Below are positions 13,356 to 22,155 of a stretch of DNA of 64,000 nucleotides, piece after piece. Location of the stretch: NCBI RefSeq assembly GCF_001570545.1, contig NZ_BBXD01000014.1, positions 62,001 through 126,000 of the forward strand. The letters are read 5' to 3'. This DNA comes from Herbidospora mongoliensis. Its GTDB lineage: Bacteria > Actinomycetota > Actinomycetes > Streptosporangiales > Streptosporangiaceae. Position numbers and translations under genes: made by a program. The first letter of the stretch is position 1, and each line of letters starts with the position of its first letter. Under the pieces are notes generated by a model. It searched no databases. It was not told the DNA's origin and worked only from the letters and a program-made list of their open reading frames with translations.

Positions 13356-15134
13356 GTGATACGAGTCCTCATGGCGTCCGCGCTACTCGGCACGTCACTG
13401 GTGAGCGGGGCGACCGCGGCCGCGCCGGTCATCACCGTGTCGGAGAGCGTTCAGCATCAGGAGATCGACGGCTTCGGCATCTCCACGGCGTTCCGGCGAG
13501 GCGAACTGCTGCGCGGCCTTTCGACGACGCAGCAGAACGACATCTTCCGGCTGTGGTTCGACCGCAGCACCGGGGCGGGGCTCAGCATCCTGCGCCTCGG
13601 CATCGGCGCCTCACCGGCGGGCGTGCCGTACGACAAGATGGTCTCCATCCAGCCGCAGGATCCGGGTGGCCCCGACGCCACGCCGAGGTATGTGTGGGAC
13701 GGTGACGACGGCGCCCAGGTCTGGGTCGCCAAGGTCGCCCAGTCGTACGGCGTGCGGCGTTTCTACGCCAACGCCTGGAGCGCCCCCGGTTACATGAAGG
13801 ACAACGGGAGCGCCGACAACGGCGGCACCCTCCGGCCCGAGTGGCGGGCGGCCTACGCCCGATACCTGATGCAGTACACGAAGTTCTACGAGCAAGAAGG
13901 CATCAAGATCACGGATCTGGGCTTCCTCAACGAGCCCGACTACACCGCCAGCTACGAGTCGATGCGGTTCACCCCCGCGCAGGCGGTGGCGTTCGCCAAG
14001 GTCCTCGGCCCGATGGCCGGAGACGTGAAGATCGCCTGTTGTGACGCCTTCGGGTGGGACCAGGCCAGGTCGTACACCAGCGCCATCGAGGCCGACGCGG
14101 ACGCCCGCCGCTACGTGTCGACCTACACCGGCCACACGTACGCCAGCCCGATCACCGGCCCGCAGCCCGGGAACAAGCCCACCTGGATGTCGGAGTGGGG
14201 CCCCAGCGCCGGCGCCTGGACCGTGAACTGGGACGACGGCAGCGGCCGCGACGGATTCACCATCGCCTCAGCCATCCACACGGCGCTCACCACGGGCAAC
14301 GTCAGCGCCTACCTCTTCTGGCTCGGCGGCTCGCGCGGCGACACCCAGGCGTTCATCCAGATCAACGACACGGCGCGGACCTACCAGGTGTCCAAGCGGC
14401 TGTGGGCGATGGCGGCGTACAGCCGCTTCATCCGGCCGGGCGCGGTCAGGATCGGCGCGTCGTCGAGCGACTCGGCCCTGCGGGCCTCGGCGTTCCGCAA
14501 CCCCGACGGCACGAAGGTGATCGAGGTGCTCAACACCGGCTCCTCGGCCGTCGCCTGGGACGGCATCGCGGGCGCGGCCAGCGCGTACGTCACCGACAAC
14601 ACCAACTCCCTGACGCCCACTACGGTGACGGGCGGAGCCGTCACCCTCAGGCCACGCTCCCTCACCACCGTGGTCATCGGCACCGGACCGTCGCCGTCCC
14701 CTTCCCCGTCTCCGAGCCCGTCGCCCAGCGCCAGCCCCAGCCCGTCGCCCAGTCCCGCGACGGCGTTCCGGCTGCGTAACGAGGGTGCGGGCCGGTGTGT
14801 GGACTCCCCGAACAGCGCCAGCGCGAACGGGACGCTGTTCCAGATCTACAACTGCCACACCAACCCCAACCAGCGGTTCACTCACACCTCCGGCCGCCAG
14901 TTGCAGATCCTCGGCAAGTGTCTGGACGCCCCGACAGGAGCCGGTTCGGGAACCCGCGTGCAGTTGTGGGACTGCCACACCAACACCAACCAGCAGTGGA
15001 ACTTCAACAGCAACGGCACCGTCACCAACGGGGCCGGCAACCTGTGCCTGGCGGTGAGCGGGACGGCCAACTCCAGCACGGTGACCGTCGCCACCTGCAA
15101 TGGTAGCGCCAACCAGCGCTGGACCAGGGTGTGA
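13356..15134 (+). CDS. Secreted GH30 xylanase with CBM13
   Basis: Glycoside hydrolase family 30, probably a glucuronoxylan or xylan endo- or exo-enzyme. Short signal peptide about 1-28 (ending ATAAAP). The TIM barrel has acid/base Glu193 (FLNEPDY) and nucleophile Glu280 (WMSEWGP), followed by a beta-sandwich side domain to about residue 445. Then come a Ser-Pro linker and a 122-residue CBM13. GTG start with GAGGAGA four bases upstream. It closes the CE15-CE4-GH10-GH30 cluster; pairing with a glucuronoyl esterase suggests that glucuronic-acid-decorated xylan is the target. The subfamily (8 is likely) was not verified. Confidence 0.9.
   Translation: MIRVLMASALLGTSLVSGATAAAPVITVSESVQHQEIDGFGISTAFRRGELLRGLSTTQQNDIFRLWFDRSTGAGLSILRLGIGASPAGVPYDKMVSIQPQDPGGPDATPRYVWDGDDGAQVWVAKVAQSYGVRRFYANAWSAPGYMKDNGSADNGGTLRPEWRAAYARYLMQYTKFYEQEGIKITDLGFLNEPDYTASYESMRFTPAQAVAFAKVLGPMAGDVKIACCDAFGWDQARSYTSAIEADADARRYVSTYTGHTYASPITGPQPGNKPTWMSEWGPSAGAWTVNWDDGSGRDGFTIASAIHTALTTGNVSAYLFWLGGSRGDTQAFIQINDTARTYQVSKRLWAMAAYSRFIRPGAVRIGASSSDSALRASAFRNPDGTKVIEVLNTGSSAVAWDGIAGAASAYVTDNTNSLTPTTVTGGAVTLRPRSLTTVVIGTGPSPSPSPSPSPSPSASPSPSPSPATAFRLRNEGAGRCVDSPNSASANGTLFQIYNCHTNPNQRFTHTSGRQLQILGKCLDAPTGAGSGTRVQLWDCHTNTNQQWNFNSNGTVTNGAGNLCLAVSGTANSSTVTVATCNGSANQRWTRV
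14766..15131 (+). repeat. CBM13 coding repeat, copy 4
   Basis: Fourth copy of the 366-base CBM13 module, at the end of the GH30 gene. Its APTGAGSG segment and VSGT match copy 1 rather than its neighbours, copies 2 and 3, which hints at shuffling between copies. Confidence 0.9.
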
Positions 15135-15146
15135 ATCAGCCTCCGG

Positions 15147-15180
15147 AGCGCCGGTCCAGACGCTCCCCTGGACCGGCGCT
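15147..15180. terminator. Hairpin between convergent GH30 and desaturase genes
   Basis: AGCGCCGGTCCAG (15147-15159) pairs perfectly with CTGGACCGGCGCT (15168-15180): 13 bp, eight-base loop. It lies between two convergent stops, so it may serve both directions. It shares the GGTCCAG core with the two upstream hairpins. Confidence 0.65.
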
Positions 15181-15189
15181 CCTCCGGGC

Positions 15190-16245
15190 TCAGCCTGGCA
15201 GCGCCAGTCGCAGGACGCGCTTCCACACCGAGCCCACCTGCCGGGTCAGGGAGCCGGAGGTGTAGGCCAGGCCGTATCGGTCGCACAGGGCCCGGACCCG
15301 GGGGGCGATCTCGGCGTAGCGGTTGCTGGGCAGGTCGGGGAACAGGTGGTGCTCGATCTGGTGGCCCAGGTTGCCGCTCATGATGTGGAACAGGCGGCCG
15401 CCGTCGATGTTGCAGGAGCCGAGAAGCTGGCGGAGATACCATTCGCCCCGGGTTTCGCCGTCGAGGCGGTCCTCGGTGAAGTACTCGGCTCCGTCGGGGA
15501 AGTGGCCGCAGAAGATGATGGCGTGCGCCCACACGTTGCGGGTCGTGTTCGCGGTCAGGTTGGCCAGCAGGGCGGGCAGGAAGGCCGGTCCGGCCAGCAG
15601 CGGGAAGGCGACATAGTCCTTGACGGCCTGGCGTCGTGCCTTGCGGGCGAGCATGCGCAGCTGGGGCAGGATCTCCGCCGGGCTCTTCTCCCCGGACGGG
15701 ACGCGTTCGAGTTCGAGGTCGTAGATCGCGATGCCGTATTCGAAGAACAGCGCCAGCAGCACGTTGTAGAAGGGCTGGGCGAGGTGGAGCGGGTGCCAGT
15801 CCTGCTCGGGGGTGACGCGCAGCGCCGAGTAGCCGATGTCCCTGTCCTTGCCGAGCACGTTGGTCCAGGTGTGGTGGACGAAGTTGTGCGAGTGCTTCCA
15901 CATCTCGGCCGGGCAGACGATGTCCCACTCCCAGGTGGTGGAGTGGATCTCCGGGTCGCGCATCCAGTCCCACTGCCCGTGCAGGACGTTGTGGCCGATC
16001 TCCATGTTCTCCAGGATCTTCGCGGCGGACAGCGCCGCCGTCCCGGCGATCCAGGCGGGCGGCAGCCAACCGGCCAGCAGCACCACCCGGCCGCCCAGTT
16101 CCAGCATGCGCTGGGCGGCGATGACGCCGCGGATGTAGCGGGCGTCGCGGTCGCCGAGATCGCCCAGTACCTCCTCCCGGATCTTGTCCAGTTCTCGGCC
16201 GAACTCGTCGATGTCGGCCTCGGTGAGATGCGATGTGCCGGTCAT
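15190..16245 (-). CDS. Membrane fatty acid desaturase (DesA3-like)
   Basis: Di-iron membrane enzyme that introduces a double bond into fatty acyl chains, probably acyl-CoA. The 351-residue protein has the three histidine boxes: GHNVLH (His85, His89), HSHNFVHH (His118-125) and HQIEHH (295-300), plus hydrophobic stretches. Ten bases upstream on the same strand lies a ferredoxin-reductase-type gene, the same arrangement as the mycobacterial DesA3 and Rv3230c pair, so the neighbour should supply electrons. Start chosen at the ATG with AGAGGAA just upstream. Confidence 0.9.
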   Translation of the reverse strand: MTGTSHLTEADIDEFGRELDKIREEVLGDLGDRDARYIRGVIAAQRMLELGGRVVLLAGWLPPAWIAGTAALSAAKILENMEIGHNVLHGQWDWMRDPEIHSTTWEWDIVCPAEMWKHSHNFVHHTWTNVLGKDRDIGYSALRVTPEQDWHPLHLAQPFYNVLLALFFEYGIAIYDLELERVPSGEKSPAEILPQLRMLARKARRQAVKDYVAFPLLAGPAFLPALLANLTANTTRNVWAHAIIFCGHFPDGAEYFTEDRLDGETRGEWYLRQLLGSCNIDGGRLFHIMSGNLGHQIEHHLFPDLPSNRYAEIAPRVRALCDRYGLAYTSGSLTRQVGSVWKRVLRLALPG

Positions 16246-16255
16246 GTGGTTCCTC

Positions 16256-17341
16256 TCAGAGCTCCAGTTCGACGGGGCCGGCGGCGGCCGACACGCAGGT
16301 CTGGATCAGGTCGCCGGGTTCGCCGTGGATCAGGCCGGTGCGCAGGTCGCGGACCCGGCCGGAGCGCAGGGGCGCCACGCAGCTGTGGCAGATGCCCATG
16401 CGGCAGCCGCTGGGCATGAGGACTCCCGCGTCCTCGCCTGCGGTCAGCAGCGGCGTCGAGCCGTCGGCGTCGGTCTCCCGGCCGGTCGTGGCGAACCGCA
16501 CGCGCCCGCCTGCCGCGCCGGCAGCCGGGCGGAAGGGCTCGGTGAAGCGTTCGATGTGCAGGTTCTCCGCCGGGCCGGGCCATTCGGCCGCGAGTCGGTC
16601 GAGCATTCCGGCCGGCCCGCAGGCCCAGACGGCGCGCTCCGTCCAGTCGGGGCAGAGGGCGGCCAGGTCCGCCGGCGCGAGCCGTCCCACGCTCCGCGTG
16701 TGCCGTTCATGCAGTTCTATGTACGGTGACCGCGCGGCCAGCAGCCGGAGCCGGTCGCCGAAGATGACGTCCTGTGATGTGGGCGCGGAGTGGATCAGCA
16801 CCACATCCGGCGGCATCGCGATTTCGTCCACCAGCAGGCTGCTCAGCATGGCCATCACGGGGGTGATGCCGCTGCCGGCGGTCAGGAACAGCAGGCGCGG
16901 CGGCGCCGGCTCCGGGATGACGAACACGCCCTCCGGCCCGGCCAGCCTGACGATCGTCCCCGGCGGGGTGCGCCGGGCCAGGTGAGGGGAGACGAGCCCA
17001 CCCGGGTCGGCCTTGACCGTGATCGTGATGCGGCCGTCCGGCCGGTGCGGGGGAGAGGACAGCGAGTAGGTCCGCCAATGGCGCCGCCCCTGGACGTCGA
17101 CGCCGATCCGGACCCATTGACCGGGGCGGTGCGCCCGCCAGCCCCGGCTGGGGCGGATCACCAGGGTGACCGCGTCGGCCGTCTCCGGCTGAACGCCCTC
17201 GACCCGGCCGCGAAGTTCGCCGGCCGGCCAGAGCGGATCCAGCAGGCTCAGGTAGTCTCCGGGCGACAACGGCGTGGACAGCCATCGGCCGACCTCGGCC
17301 AGCGACCTGGCGGCGTACCCGAGGGTGTTCGCGACGGTCAT
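16256..17341 (-). CDS. Ferredoxin-NADP reductase-type electron donor with 2Fe-2S domain
   Basis: Electron-transfer flavoprotein of 361 residues. The central part has a flavin-binding motif (RTYSLSSPP) and NAD(P)-binding motif (FLTAGSGITPVMAML). The C-terminus is a plant-type 2Fe-2S domain with Cys313, Cys318, Cys321 and Cys349. The N-terminus has no metal motif. It is read directly into the desaturase gene, so it most likely passes electrons from NADPH to the di-iron centre, as Rv3230c does for DesA3. Confidence 0.92.
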   Translation of the reverse strand: MTVANTLGYAARSLAEVGRWLSTPLSPGDYLSLLDPLWPAGELRGRVEGVQPETADAVTLVIRPSRGWRAHRPGQWVRIGVDVQGRRHWRTYSLSSPPHRPDGRITITVKADPGGLVSPHLARRTPPGTIVRLAGPEGVFVIPEPAPPRLLFLTAGSGITPVMAMLSSLLVDEIAMPPDVVLIHSAPTSQDVIFGDRLRLLAARSPYIELHERHTRSVGRLAPADLAALCPDWTERAVWACGPAGMLDRLAAEWPGPAENLHIERFTEPFRPAAGAAGGRVRFATTGRETDADGSTPLLTAGEDAGVLMPSGCRMGICHSCVAPLRSGRVRDLRTGLIHGEPGDLIQTCVSAAAGPVELEL

Positions 17342-17572
17342 GCGGCGGTGATCGCCTTTCTCGGCACGGCGGCCCTTGTTGATCGCGCCCGGGTTATTCC
17401 CCCCGGTCGATCAAGGGGTGGCCACCGCTTCACCCGCAACGCGTACATTCGGCCATCACGGCGGGTGATGAGGCTAGCTCGGACCGCCTGTTTCCCTCTG
17501 CCCGCTGAGCACCTTGACTGGTGGGTGACCAGTCGGCGCAGCTTGCGCCGCTGTCACCGTGAGGGGGTCGTC
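17342..17572. promoter_or_regulatory. Divergent intergenic region with three inverted repeats
   Basis: Separates the reductase-desaturase operon from the zinc-finger gene. It contains TTGATCG-N22-CGATCAA (17379-17414), GACTGGT-N5-ACCAGTC (17516-17534) and, directly abutting, GGCGCA-GCT-TGCGCC (17535-17549). The last two sit just before the zinc-finger start and could be operators or a leader hairpin. Which regulator binds is unknown. Confidence 0.5.
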
Positions 17573-17884
17573 GTGACCCTGCACACGCATGGGACGAATG
17601 CGACCGATCGCGCCGGCCTGAACGGTCAGGCTCCGCGCTGCGATCACGTCCATCAGCTTCCGGCCGCGCGGCGCGGACCGCCCAAATGCGAGGAATGCCT
17701 AGCTCAGGGCAGGACCTGGGTGGGCTTGCTGGTGTGCCTGACCTGCGGGTGGGTGGCCTGTTCCGACGATTCGCCGGGCGGCCACGCACGCGCTCACTAC
17801 CAGGAGACCGACCATCCGGTGGTCGGCGCCCTGGAACCCGAGTCGACTTGGCGGTGGTGCTACGTGCACTGCCGGACGGTATGA
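17573..17884 (+). CDS. UBP-type zinc finger protein
   Basis: Small 103-residue protein made almost entirely of a ZnF-UBP domain: Cys/His ligands in CDHVHQL, CEEC, CLTCGWVAC and HARAHYQETDHP. In eukaryotes this fold binds ubiquitin C-termini; bacterial actinomycete copies have no established role and are often found beside desaturases or redox genes. GTG at 17573 is preferred because GAGGGGG lies five bases before it; the longer open frame upstream is a shadow of the opposite strand. It is followed closely by a second desaturase gene. Confidence 0.85.
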   Translation: MTLHTHGTNATDRAGLNGQAPRCDHVHQLPAARRGPPKCEECLAQGRTWVGLLVCLTCGWVACSDDSPGGHARAHYQETDHPVVGALEPESTWRWCYVHCRTV

Positions 17885-17903
17885 ACGAGACGAAAGTTAA
17901 TCT

Positions 17904-18902
17904 ATGACCATCGACAACCTGGCGGCGGAACGCCGTCAGGACTACGACGGCGCGTCGCCCTTCCCCGAGGCGGAGGACCACGACCTGGCCGGACGGACCC
18001 AGGTGTGGGTGACGGCCGCGATCGTGATCGTGCCGTTCGCCGCCCTCGGTGCCGCGATCTTCCTGGCGTGGGGGCGGGGAGTCACGCTCACCGATCTCCT
18101 GCTCGCCACGGCTCTCTATGTGGTGACCGGGCTGGGGGTGACGGTCGGCTACCACCGGCTGCTCACCCACTCGTCGTTCACCGCCCGGCCGTGGCTGCGT
18201 GTGACGCTGGCGATCGCCGGGTCGATGGGCTTCCAGGGAAACGTGATCGACTGGGTGGCGGTGCATCGCCGCCATCACGCCTTCACCGACCGGCCGGGCG
18301 ACCCGCACTCTCCCTACCGGTACGGCACCGGTCTCCGCGGGCAGCTGCGGGGGCTCGCCCACGCTCACCTGGGCTGGCTGTTCGTCAAGGACTCGACCCC
18401 GGCCGAGCGCTACGCTCCGGACCTGCTGGCCGATCCGGCCATGGTCAAGGTCGCCCGCTTCTTCCCCGCGCTGTGCGTGCTGTCGCTGGCGCTGCCCTTC
18501 GCGGCGGGGTGGGCGATCACCGGCACGCTGTTCGGCGGCCTCACCGCTTTCCTGTGGGCCGGGCTGATCCGGGCCGCGTTGCTGCAGCACGTCACCTGGA
18601 GCGTCAACTCCCTGTGCCATGTGATCGGCAACAGGCCGTTCAAGACCCGCCGCCACGACCGGTCGACGAACCTGTGGCCGCTGGCCCTGCTGTCCTTCGG
18701 CGAGAGCTGGCACAACGGCCACCACAGTGAGCCCGCCTGCGCCCGGCACGGCGTCGATCGCCACCAGATCGACCCGTCCGCCGCGATGATCGGCCTGTTC
18801 GAGCGGTTCGGCTGGGCGAGCAACGTGCACTGGCCCGACCGCCAGCGGGTCCAGCGCCGTCGTGCCGGTCGGTCGCCGGAACGGGCCTCTGCCGCGGACT
18901 GA
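17904..18902 (+). CDS. Acyl-CoA (stearoyl-type) delta-9 desaturase
   Basis: Membrane di-iron desaturase of 332 residues, of the stearoyl-CoA desaturase class and distinct from the DesA3-like enzyme nearby. Histidine boxes: HRLLTH (His84, His89), HRRHH (121-125) and HNGHH (270-274). Four hydrophobic segments are evident. It lies 19 bases after the zinc-finger gene, so they are probably co-transcribed. Likely function is making unsaturated membrane lipids. Electron donor is unknown, but the reductase divergent to it is a candidate. Confidence 0.92.
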   Translation: MTIDNLAAERRQDYDGASPFPEAEDHDLAGRTQVWVTAAIVIVPFAALGAAIFLAWGRGVTLTDLLLATALYVVTGLGVTVGYHRLLTHSSFTARPWLRVTLAIAGSMGFQGNVIDWVAVHRRHHAFTDRPGDPHSPYRYGTGLRGQLRGLAHAHLGWLFVKDSTPAERYAPDLLADPAMVKVARFFPALCVLSLALPFAAGWAITGTLFGGLTAFLWAGLIRAALLQHVTWSVNSLCHVIGNRPFKTRRHDRSTNLWPLALLSFGESWHNGHHSEPACARHGVDRHQIDPSAAMIGLFERFGWASNVHWPDRQRVQRRRAGRSPERASAAD

Positions 18903-18939
18903 CCGAATGAGTCCCGTCGGGGCGGGAAATACTGGCGCC

Positions 18940-19866
18940 ATGGAACTACGCCAGCTGCGCTATTTCGTGACACTGGCCGAAGAGTTGCATTTCGGCCGGG
19001 CGGCTGCGCGTGAGCACATCGTCCAGTCCGCGTTGAGCCAGCAGATCCAGCGGCTGGAGCGTGAGCTGGGGGTGCGGTTGCTGGATCGCAGCACGCACCA
19101 CGTCGACCTGACCCCGGCGGGGGCGGCCTTCCTCATCGAGGCGCGTCAGATCCTCGACCACGTGAGCCGGGCCGGCCAGGCCGCGCGCGGCGCGGTCGGC
19201 CCCGCCCCCACGCTGCGCGTCGGCATCATCGACGCCGGCTACGACTCGATGCCGCAGATCCTGCGCGAACTCCGGCACAGCCATCCCGGAATCACGATTC
19301 ACCAGGTCGAGGCGGGCACCCCCGAGCAATATCGGCAACTGGCCGACGGCCGGCTGGACATCGCCGTCGGACCCGCCTCCCACACCCCGGCAGGGGTGAG
19401 GTCCGAGCTCATCAGGCTCGATCTGCTCGGCGTGCTGGTGTCCGACGACCATCGCTTCGCCGGCCTCGACGCCGTTCCCGTGGCCGACCTCTCCGGCGAA
19501 CTCCTGCTGATCGGCGAAGAGGCGCAGACCCCCGAGCTCAACCAGTTCGTCGTCGCGCTGTGCCGTTCGGCCGGGTTCACTCCCACCATCTACGAGGGCA
19601 CCGTCGAGAGCTCGCGGGCCGCCGCCGATCTCGTCCTCCAGCGCCGCTGCGTCTACTGCGTGCCCTCCTCCTTCCGCACCTCCAACCGGCCGGGCACCAG
19701 CTGGCGGCCCCTGACCGAACCGGCCACGCACTACTCCTGGTCGCTGCTGTGGCACGAGGGAAATCTCTCTCCCCACATCGCCACCGTCATCAACAGCGCC
19801 CGGCGCCTGGCCGACCGGCTCGGCTGGCTGGAACCCGTCTTCCCGGCGACCACCGAACCACGCTGA
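18940..19866 (+). CDS. LysR family transcriptional regulator
   Basis: 308-residue LysR regulator: N-terminal winged helix (LRYFVTLAEELHFGRAAAREHIVQSALSQQI, in the usual LysR position) and a C-terminal ligand-binding domain. The ATG at 18940 gives the canonical MELRQLRYF start; the frame extends upstream but only through the desaturase 3' end. It follows the desaturase by 37 bases in the same direction and might control lipid desaturation, but no divergent target gene identifies its role. Confidence 0.9.
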   Translation: MELRQLRYFVTLAEELHFGRAAAREHIVQSALSQQIQRLERELGVRLLDRSTHHVDLTPAGAAFLIEARQILDHVSRAGQAARGAVGPAPTLRVGIIDAGYDSMPQILRELRHSHPGITIHQVEAGTPEQYRQLADGRLDIAVGPASHTPAGVRSELIRLDLLGVLVSDDHRFAGLDAVPVADLSGELLLIGEEAQTPELNQFVVALCRSAGFTPTIYEGTVESSRAAADLVLQRRCVYCVPSSFRTSNRPGTSWRPLTEPATHYSWSLLWHEGNLSPHIATVINSARRLADRLGWLEPVFPATTEPR

Positions 19867-19869
19867 TCG

Positions 19870-19935
19870 GCCGGAAAAAGCAATTTCCGGCTCATTTATC
19901 GCCGAATTCGATATTCGGCACCCGGTTTTTATCTC
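19870..19935 (+). terminator. Double hairpin terminator after the LysR gene
   Basis: GCCGGAAA-N6-TTTCCGGC (19870-19891), then GCCGAAT-N5-ATTCGGC (19901-19919), then a run ending TTTTTATCTC. Two stems followed by a T-run right after the LysR stop fit an intrinsic terminator. Confidence 0.7.
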
Positions 19936-20063
19936 TTTGGCGTGCGAAATAGACGTACAATAAATTACCGAGGATATTTCGCGCGTTGGCAATCAGGGTT
20001 GGCGCCACCCGCGGCGATGGACGCTTCCGGCCCGTGGTCAGGGCCCGACAGGCACAGGCGACG

Positions 20064-20564
20064 ATGACGAACACGCTCCTCTCCGAACCCAGGATCAGCC
20101 TGAATCCGCTCCTCGACCGGACGGGTACCGTCGACGGCGCGTGGTGGCCCGGCACCCGGGACGCCACGGCCGAACTGCCCGGTCTCATCTCCGCCGTCGA
20201 CCTGCGGGCCGGCAGGCCGGTCCTGCGCGTGGGCCTGTATCAGGAGGCGTGGGACCACATTCCGCACCGCGTCCCGGCCGCCGGCCGCGAGGTCAGAGTC
20301 GGCTGGTTCCTCAGTGGTGACCCCGACCTGATCATCCTGAGCTTCGCGGGGATCGGGCCCATCACCCTGCTCGTGATCCCCGCGGACACGCCGCACGACC
20401 CGGCCGCCGCCGCGCTCGCGCTCGCCGCCGCGGGAACGACCGGCGTCCGTCCCGCCGACATCCTGCGACCCCCGGCTCCGGACGAGGGCACGCCGGGCCG
20501 TGACTGGGAGAGCGAGGGCGGCCACGCCGCCGCCGCCGAGCCCCTGCAAACCGCCGCCACCTGA
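20064..20564 (+). CDS. DUF5994 family protein
   Basis: 166-residue cytoplasmic protein with the recognisable DUF5994 pattern: RISLNP near the start, GTVDGAWWPGTRD, AELPGLISAVD, then a hydrophobic ITLLVIPADTP. Function unknown. The family is confined to actinomycetes and often sits beside GAF-ANTAR or STAS regulators, as here. The ATG at 20064 is chosen because family similarity begins just after it; the open frame begins 78 bases earlier. The C-terminal 40 residues are rich in Ala and Pro and probably disordered. Confidence 0.75.
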   Translation: MTNTLLSEPRISLNPLLDRTGTVDGAWWPGTRDATAELPGLISAVDLRAGRPVLRVGLYQEAWDHIPHRVPAAGREVRVGWFLSGDPDLIILSFAGIGPITLLVIPADTPHDPAAAALALAAAGTTGVRPADILRPPAPDEGTPGRDWESEGGHAAAAEPLQTAAT

Positions 20565-20575
20565 CCCGGGCCGTT

Positions 20576-20611
20576 TACGTGAATACGTCGAGATACGTGA
20601 ATACGTCGAGA
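20576..20611. repeat. Perfect 18-bp tandem repeat upstream of GAF-ANTAR gene
   Basis: TACGTGAATACGTCGAGA occurs twice head-to-tail. Each unit contains TACGT twice. It lies 28 bases before the start codon of the first GAF-ANTAR gene and could be a regulator binding site or simply a recent duplication. Confidence 0.8.
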
Positions 20612-20639
20612 TCAGTGGCATGGCAGGCAGCGGAGGCCG

Positions 20640-21398
20640 ATGGAACAGCAGCGGGCGGAGCGAGTATGGGGGCTGATCTACGCCCATGCCCGCGCGGACG
20701 GCCTGCCGATCTCCATCGACACCATCTGTCACGCGTGCGCCGACGCGTTCGGCGCCACGGGGGTGACGATCGCCCTCACCGGAGACCTGGCGGTGTACGA
20801 GCCGGTCTCCGTGACGGGCCCGGCCGCTCACCGGCTCGCCGACCTTCAGATCACCCTGGGCGAGGGGCCGGCCCTGGCCGCGCTGACCGACCGGCGCACG
20901 GTCCTGGTGCCTGATCTGGGCAGTCCGGAGGCCGCCGTCCGGTGGCCGGTCCTCGCACCGGCGGCCGTCGAGGCGGGTATCCGGTCGGTGCACGTCTTCC
21001 CGTTGCTCCTCGGGGCGATCGCGTGTGGCGTGCTGGAGATCAGCCATGCCGACACCCGGCTGCTGACGCCCGATGAGATCGGGGACGCGATGATCTTCGC
21101 CGACGCCGCCCTGCTGATCCAGACCCATCAGCTCGTCAACCCCGACGCCGGGCCGACGGACCTGCAGCTCGGGCAGGTGGAACGGTGGGCGGAGGTGCAC
21201 CAGGCGACCGGCATGGTCGCCGCGCAGATCGACGCCGACCTGACCACCGCTTTCGTCCGGCTCCGCGCCCACGCCTACGTCGCGGGCCGCAGCCTGCGTG
21301 AGGTGGCGCAGGACGTGGTGGCGCGGACGCTGCGGATGGAACCGTGGACGCCCAATGGAGCGCCCAATGGAGCGCCCAATGGAGAGAGTGAGGACTGA
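20640..21398 (+). CDS. GAF-ANTAR domain protein
   Basis: 252 residues: an N-terminal GAF sensory domain (about 25-165) and a C-terminal ANTAR RNA-binding domain (about 175-235; HQATGMVAAQIDADLTTAFVRLRAHAY). ANTAR domains bind paired hexaloop hairpins in transcripts and prevent termination. GGAGG is four bases before the ATG. It is followed five bases later by a second GAF-ANTAR gene. The C-terminal tail PNGAPNGAPNGE comes from a perfect triple 12-bp repeat. The ligand sensed is unknown. Confidence 0.88.
   Translation: MEQQRAERVWGLIYAHARADGLPISIDTICHACADAFGATGVTIALTGDLAVYEPVSVTGPAAHRLADLQITLGEGPALAALTDRRTVLVPDLGSPEAAVRWPVLAPAAVEAGIRSVHVFPLLLGAIACGVLEISHADTRLLTPDEIGDAMIFADAALLIQTHQLVNPDAGPTDLQLGQVERWAEVHQATGMVAAQIDADLTTAFVRLRAHAYVAGRSLREVAQDVVARTLRMEPWTPNGAPNGAPNGESED
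21349..21384 (+). repeat. Three perfect 12-bp repeats inside the GAF-ANTAR gene
   Basis: CGCCCAATGGAG three times in tandem, encoding Pro-Asn-Gly-Ala units near the C-terminus. The unit is a multiple of three, so length changes by slippage would keep the frame. Confidence 0.9.
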
Positions 21399-21403
21399 GG
21401 CAG

Positions 21404-22150
21404 GTGACAGAGATGCTCTACCGAAGAACGGCACAGGTCTTCGTCGAACTGGCCGACACCCTGGTGGCCGGTTTCGACGTCATCGACTTCCTGCAGTCGC
21501 TGGCCGAACGGGCCGTCGAGATCTTCGATGTGGACGCCGCCGGGATCCTCCTGGCCGATCCACGCGGGACTCTCACGCTGGTGGCCGCCTCCAGCGAGGA
21601 GGTGCGCCTGCTGGAACTGTTCCAGTTGCAGGAGGAGGAGGGCCCCTGTCTCGACTGCTACCGCAGTGGCACTGAGGTGACCTGCGCCGACCTGTCGGTC
21701 GACCCGTCGCAGTGGCCGAGGTTCTCGGCCGCCGCGCGCGAACTCGGCTTCTCCGCCGTGCACGCCTTCCCGCTGCGGCTGCGCGACCAGGTGCTCGGCG
21801 CGATCGGCCTGTTCAACGCCGCTCCCCGTGAGCTGCCGGAGGACACCACCACCGTGGCGCAGGCGCTCGCCGATGTGGCCACGATCGGCATCCTGAACGA
21901 GCGCACACTGCGCGAGCACCAAGTGGTCACCGAGCAGCTCCATTTCGCGCTCAACAGCCGGATTCTGCTCGAACAGGCCAAGGGCATGCTCGCCGAGCGC
22001 GCCCGGATCGATGTCGGCGAGGCTTTCGCCGTCCTGCGCAAATACGCCCGCGACCACAACCGGACGCTGTCCTCCGTCTCCCAGGAACTGATCGACAACA
22101 GAGCGGGGATGACCGACCTCATCGCCGCGGCGAGGAAACGTACCGGCTGA
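21404..22150 (+). CDS. GAF-ANTAR domain protein, paralogue of its neighbour
   Basis: 248 residues with an N-terminal GAF domain (about 20-165) and a C-terminal ANTAR domain (ALNSRILLEQAKGMLAERARIDVGEAFAVL, about 185-240), which is a closer match to the ANTAR consensus (LEQAKGM) than its upstream neighbour. GTG at 21404 with GAGG upstream; ATG at 21413 is an alternative. Co-transcribed with the preceding gene. The two may form a heteromeric antitermination switch (inference). Confidence 0.9.
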   Translation: MTEMLYRRTAQVFVELADTLVAGFDVIDFLQSLAERAVEIFDVDAAGILLADPRGTLTLVAASSEEVRLLELFQLQEEEGPCLDCYRSGTEVTCADLSVDPSQWPRFSAAARELGFSAVHAFPLRLRDQVLGAIGLFNAAPRELPEDTTTVAQALADVATIGILNERTLREHQVVTEQLHFALNSRILLEQAKGMLAERARIDVGEAFAVLRKYARDHNRTLSSVSQELIDNRAGMTDLIAAARKRTG

Positions 22151-22155
22151 TCATC

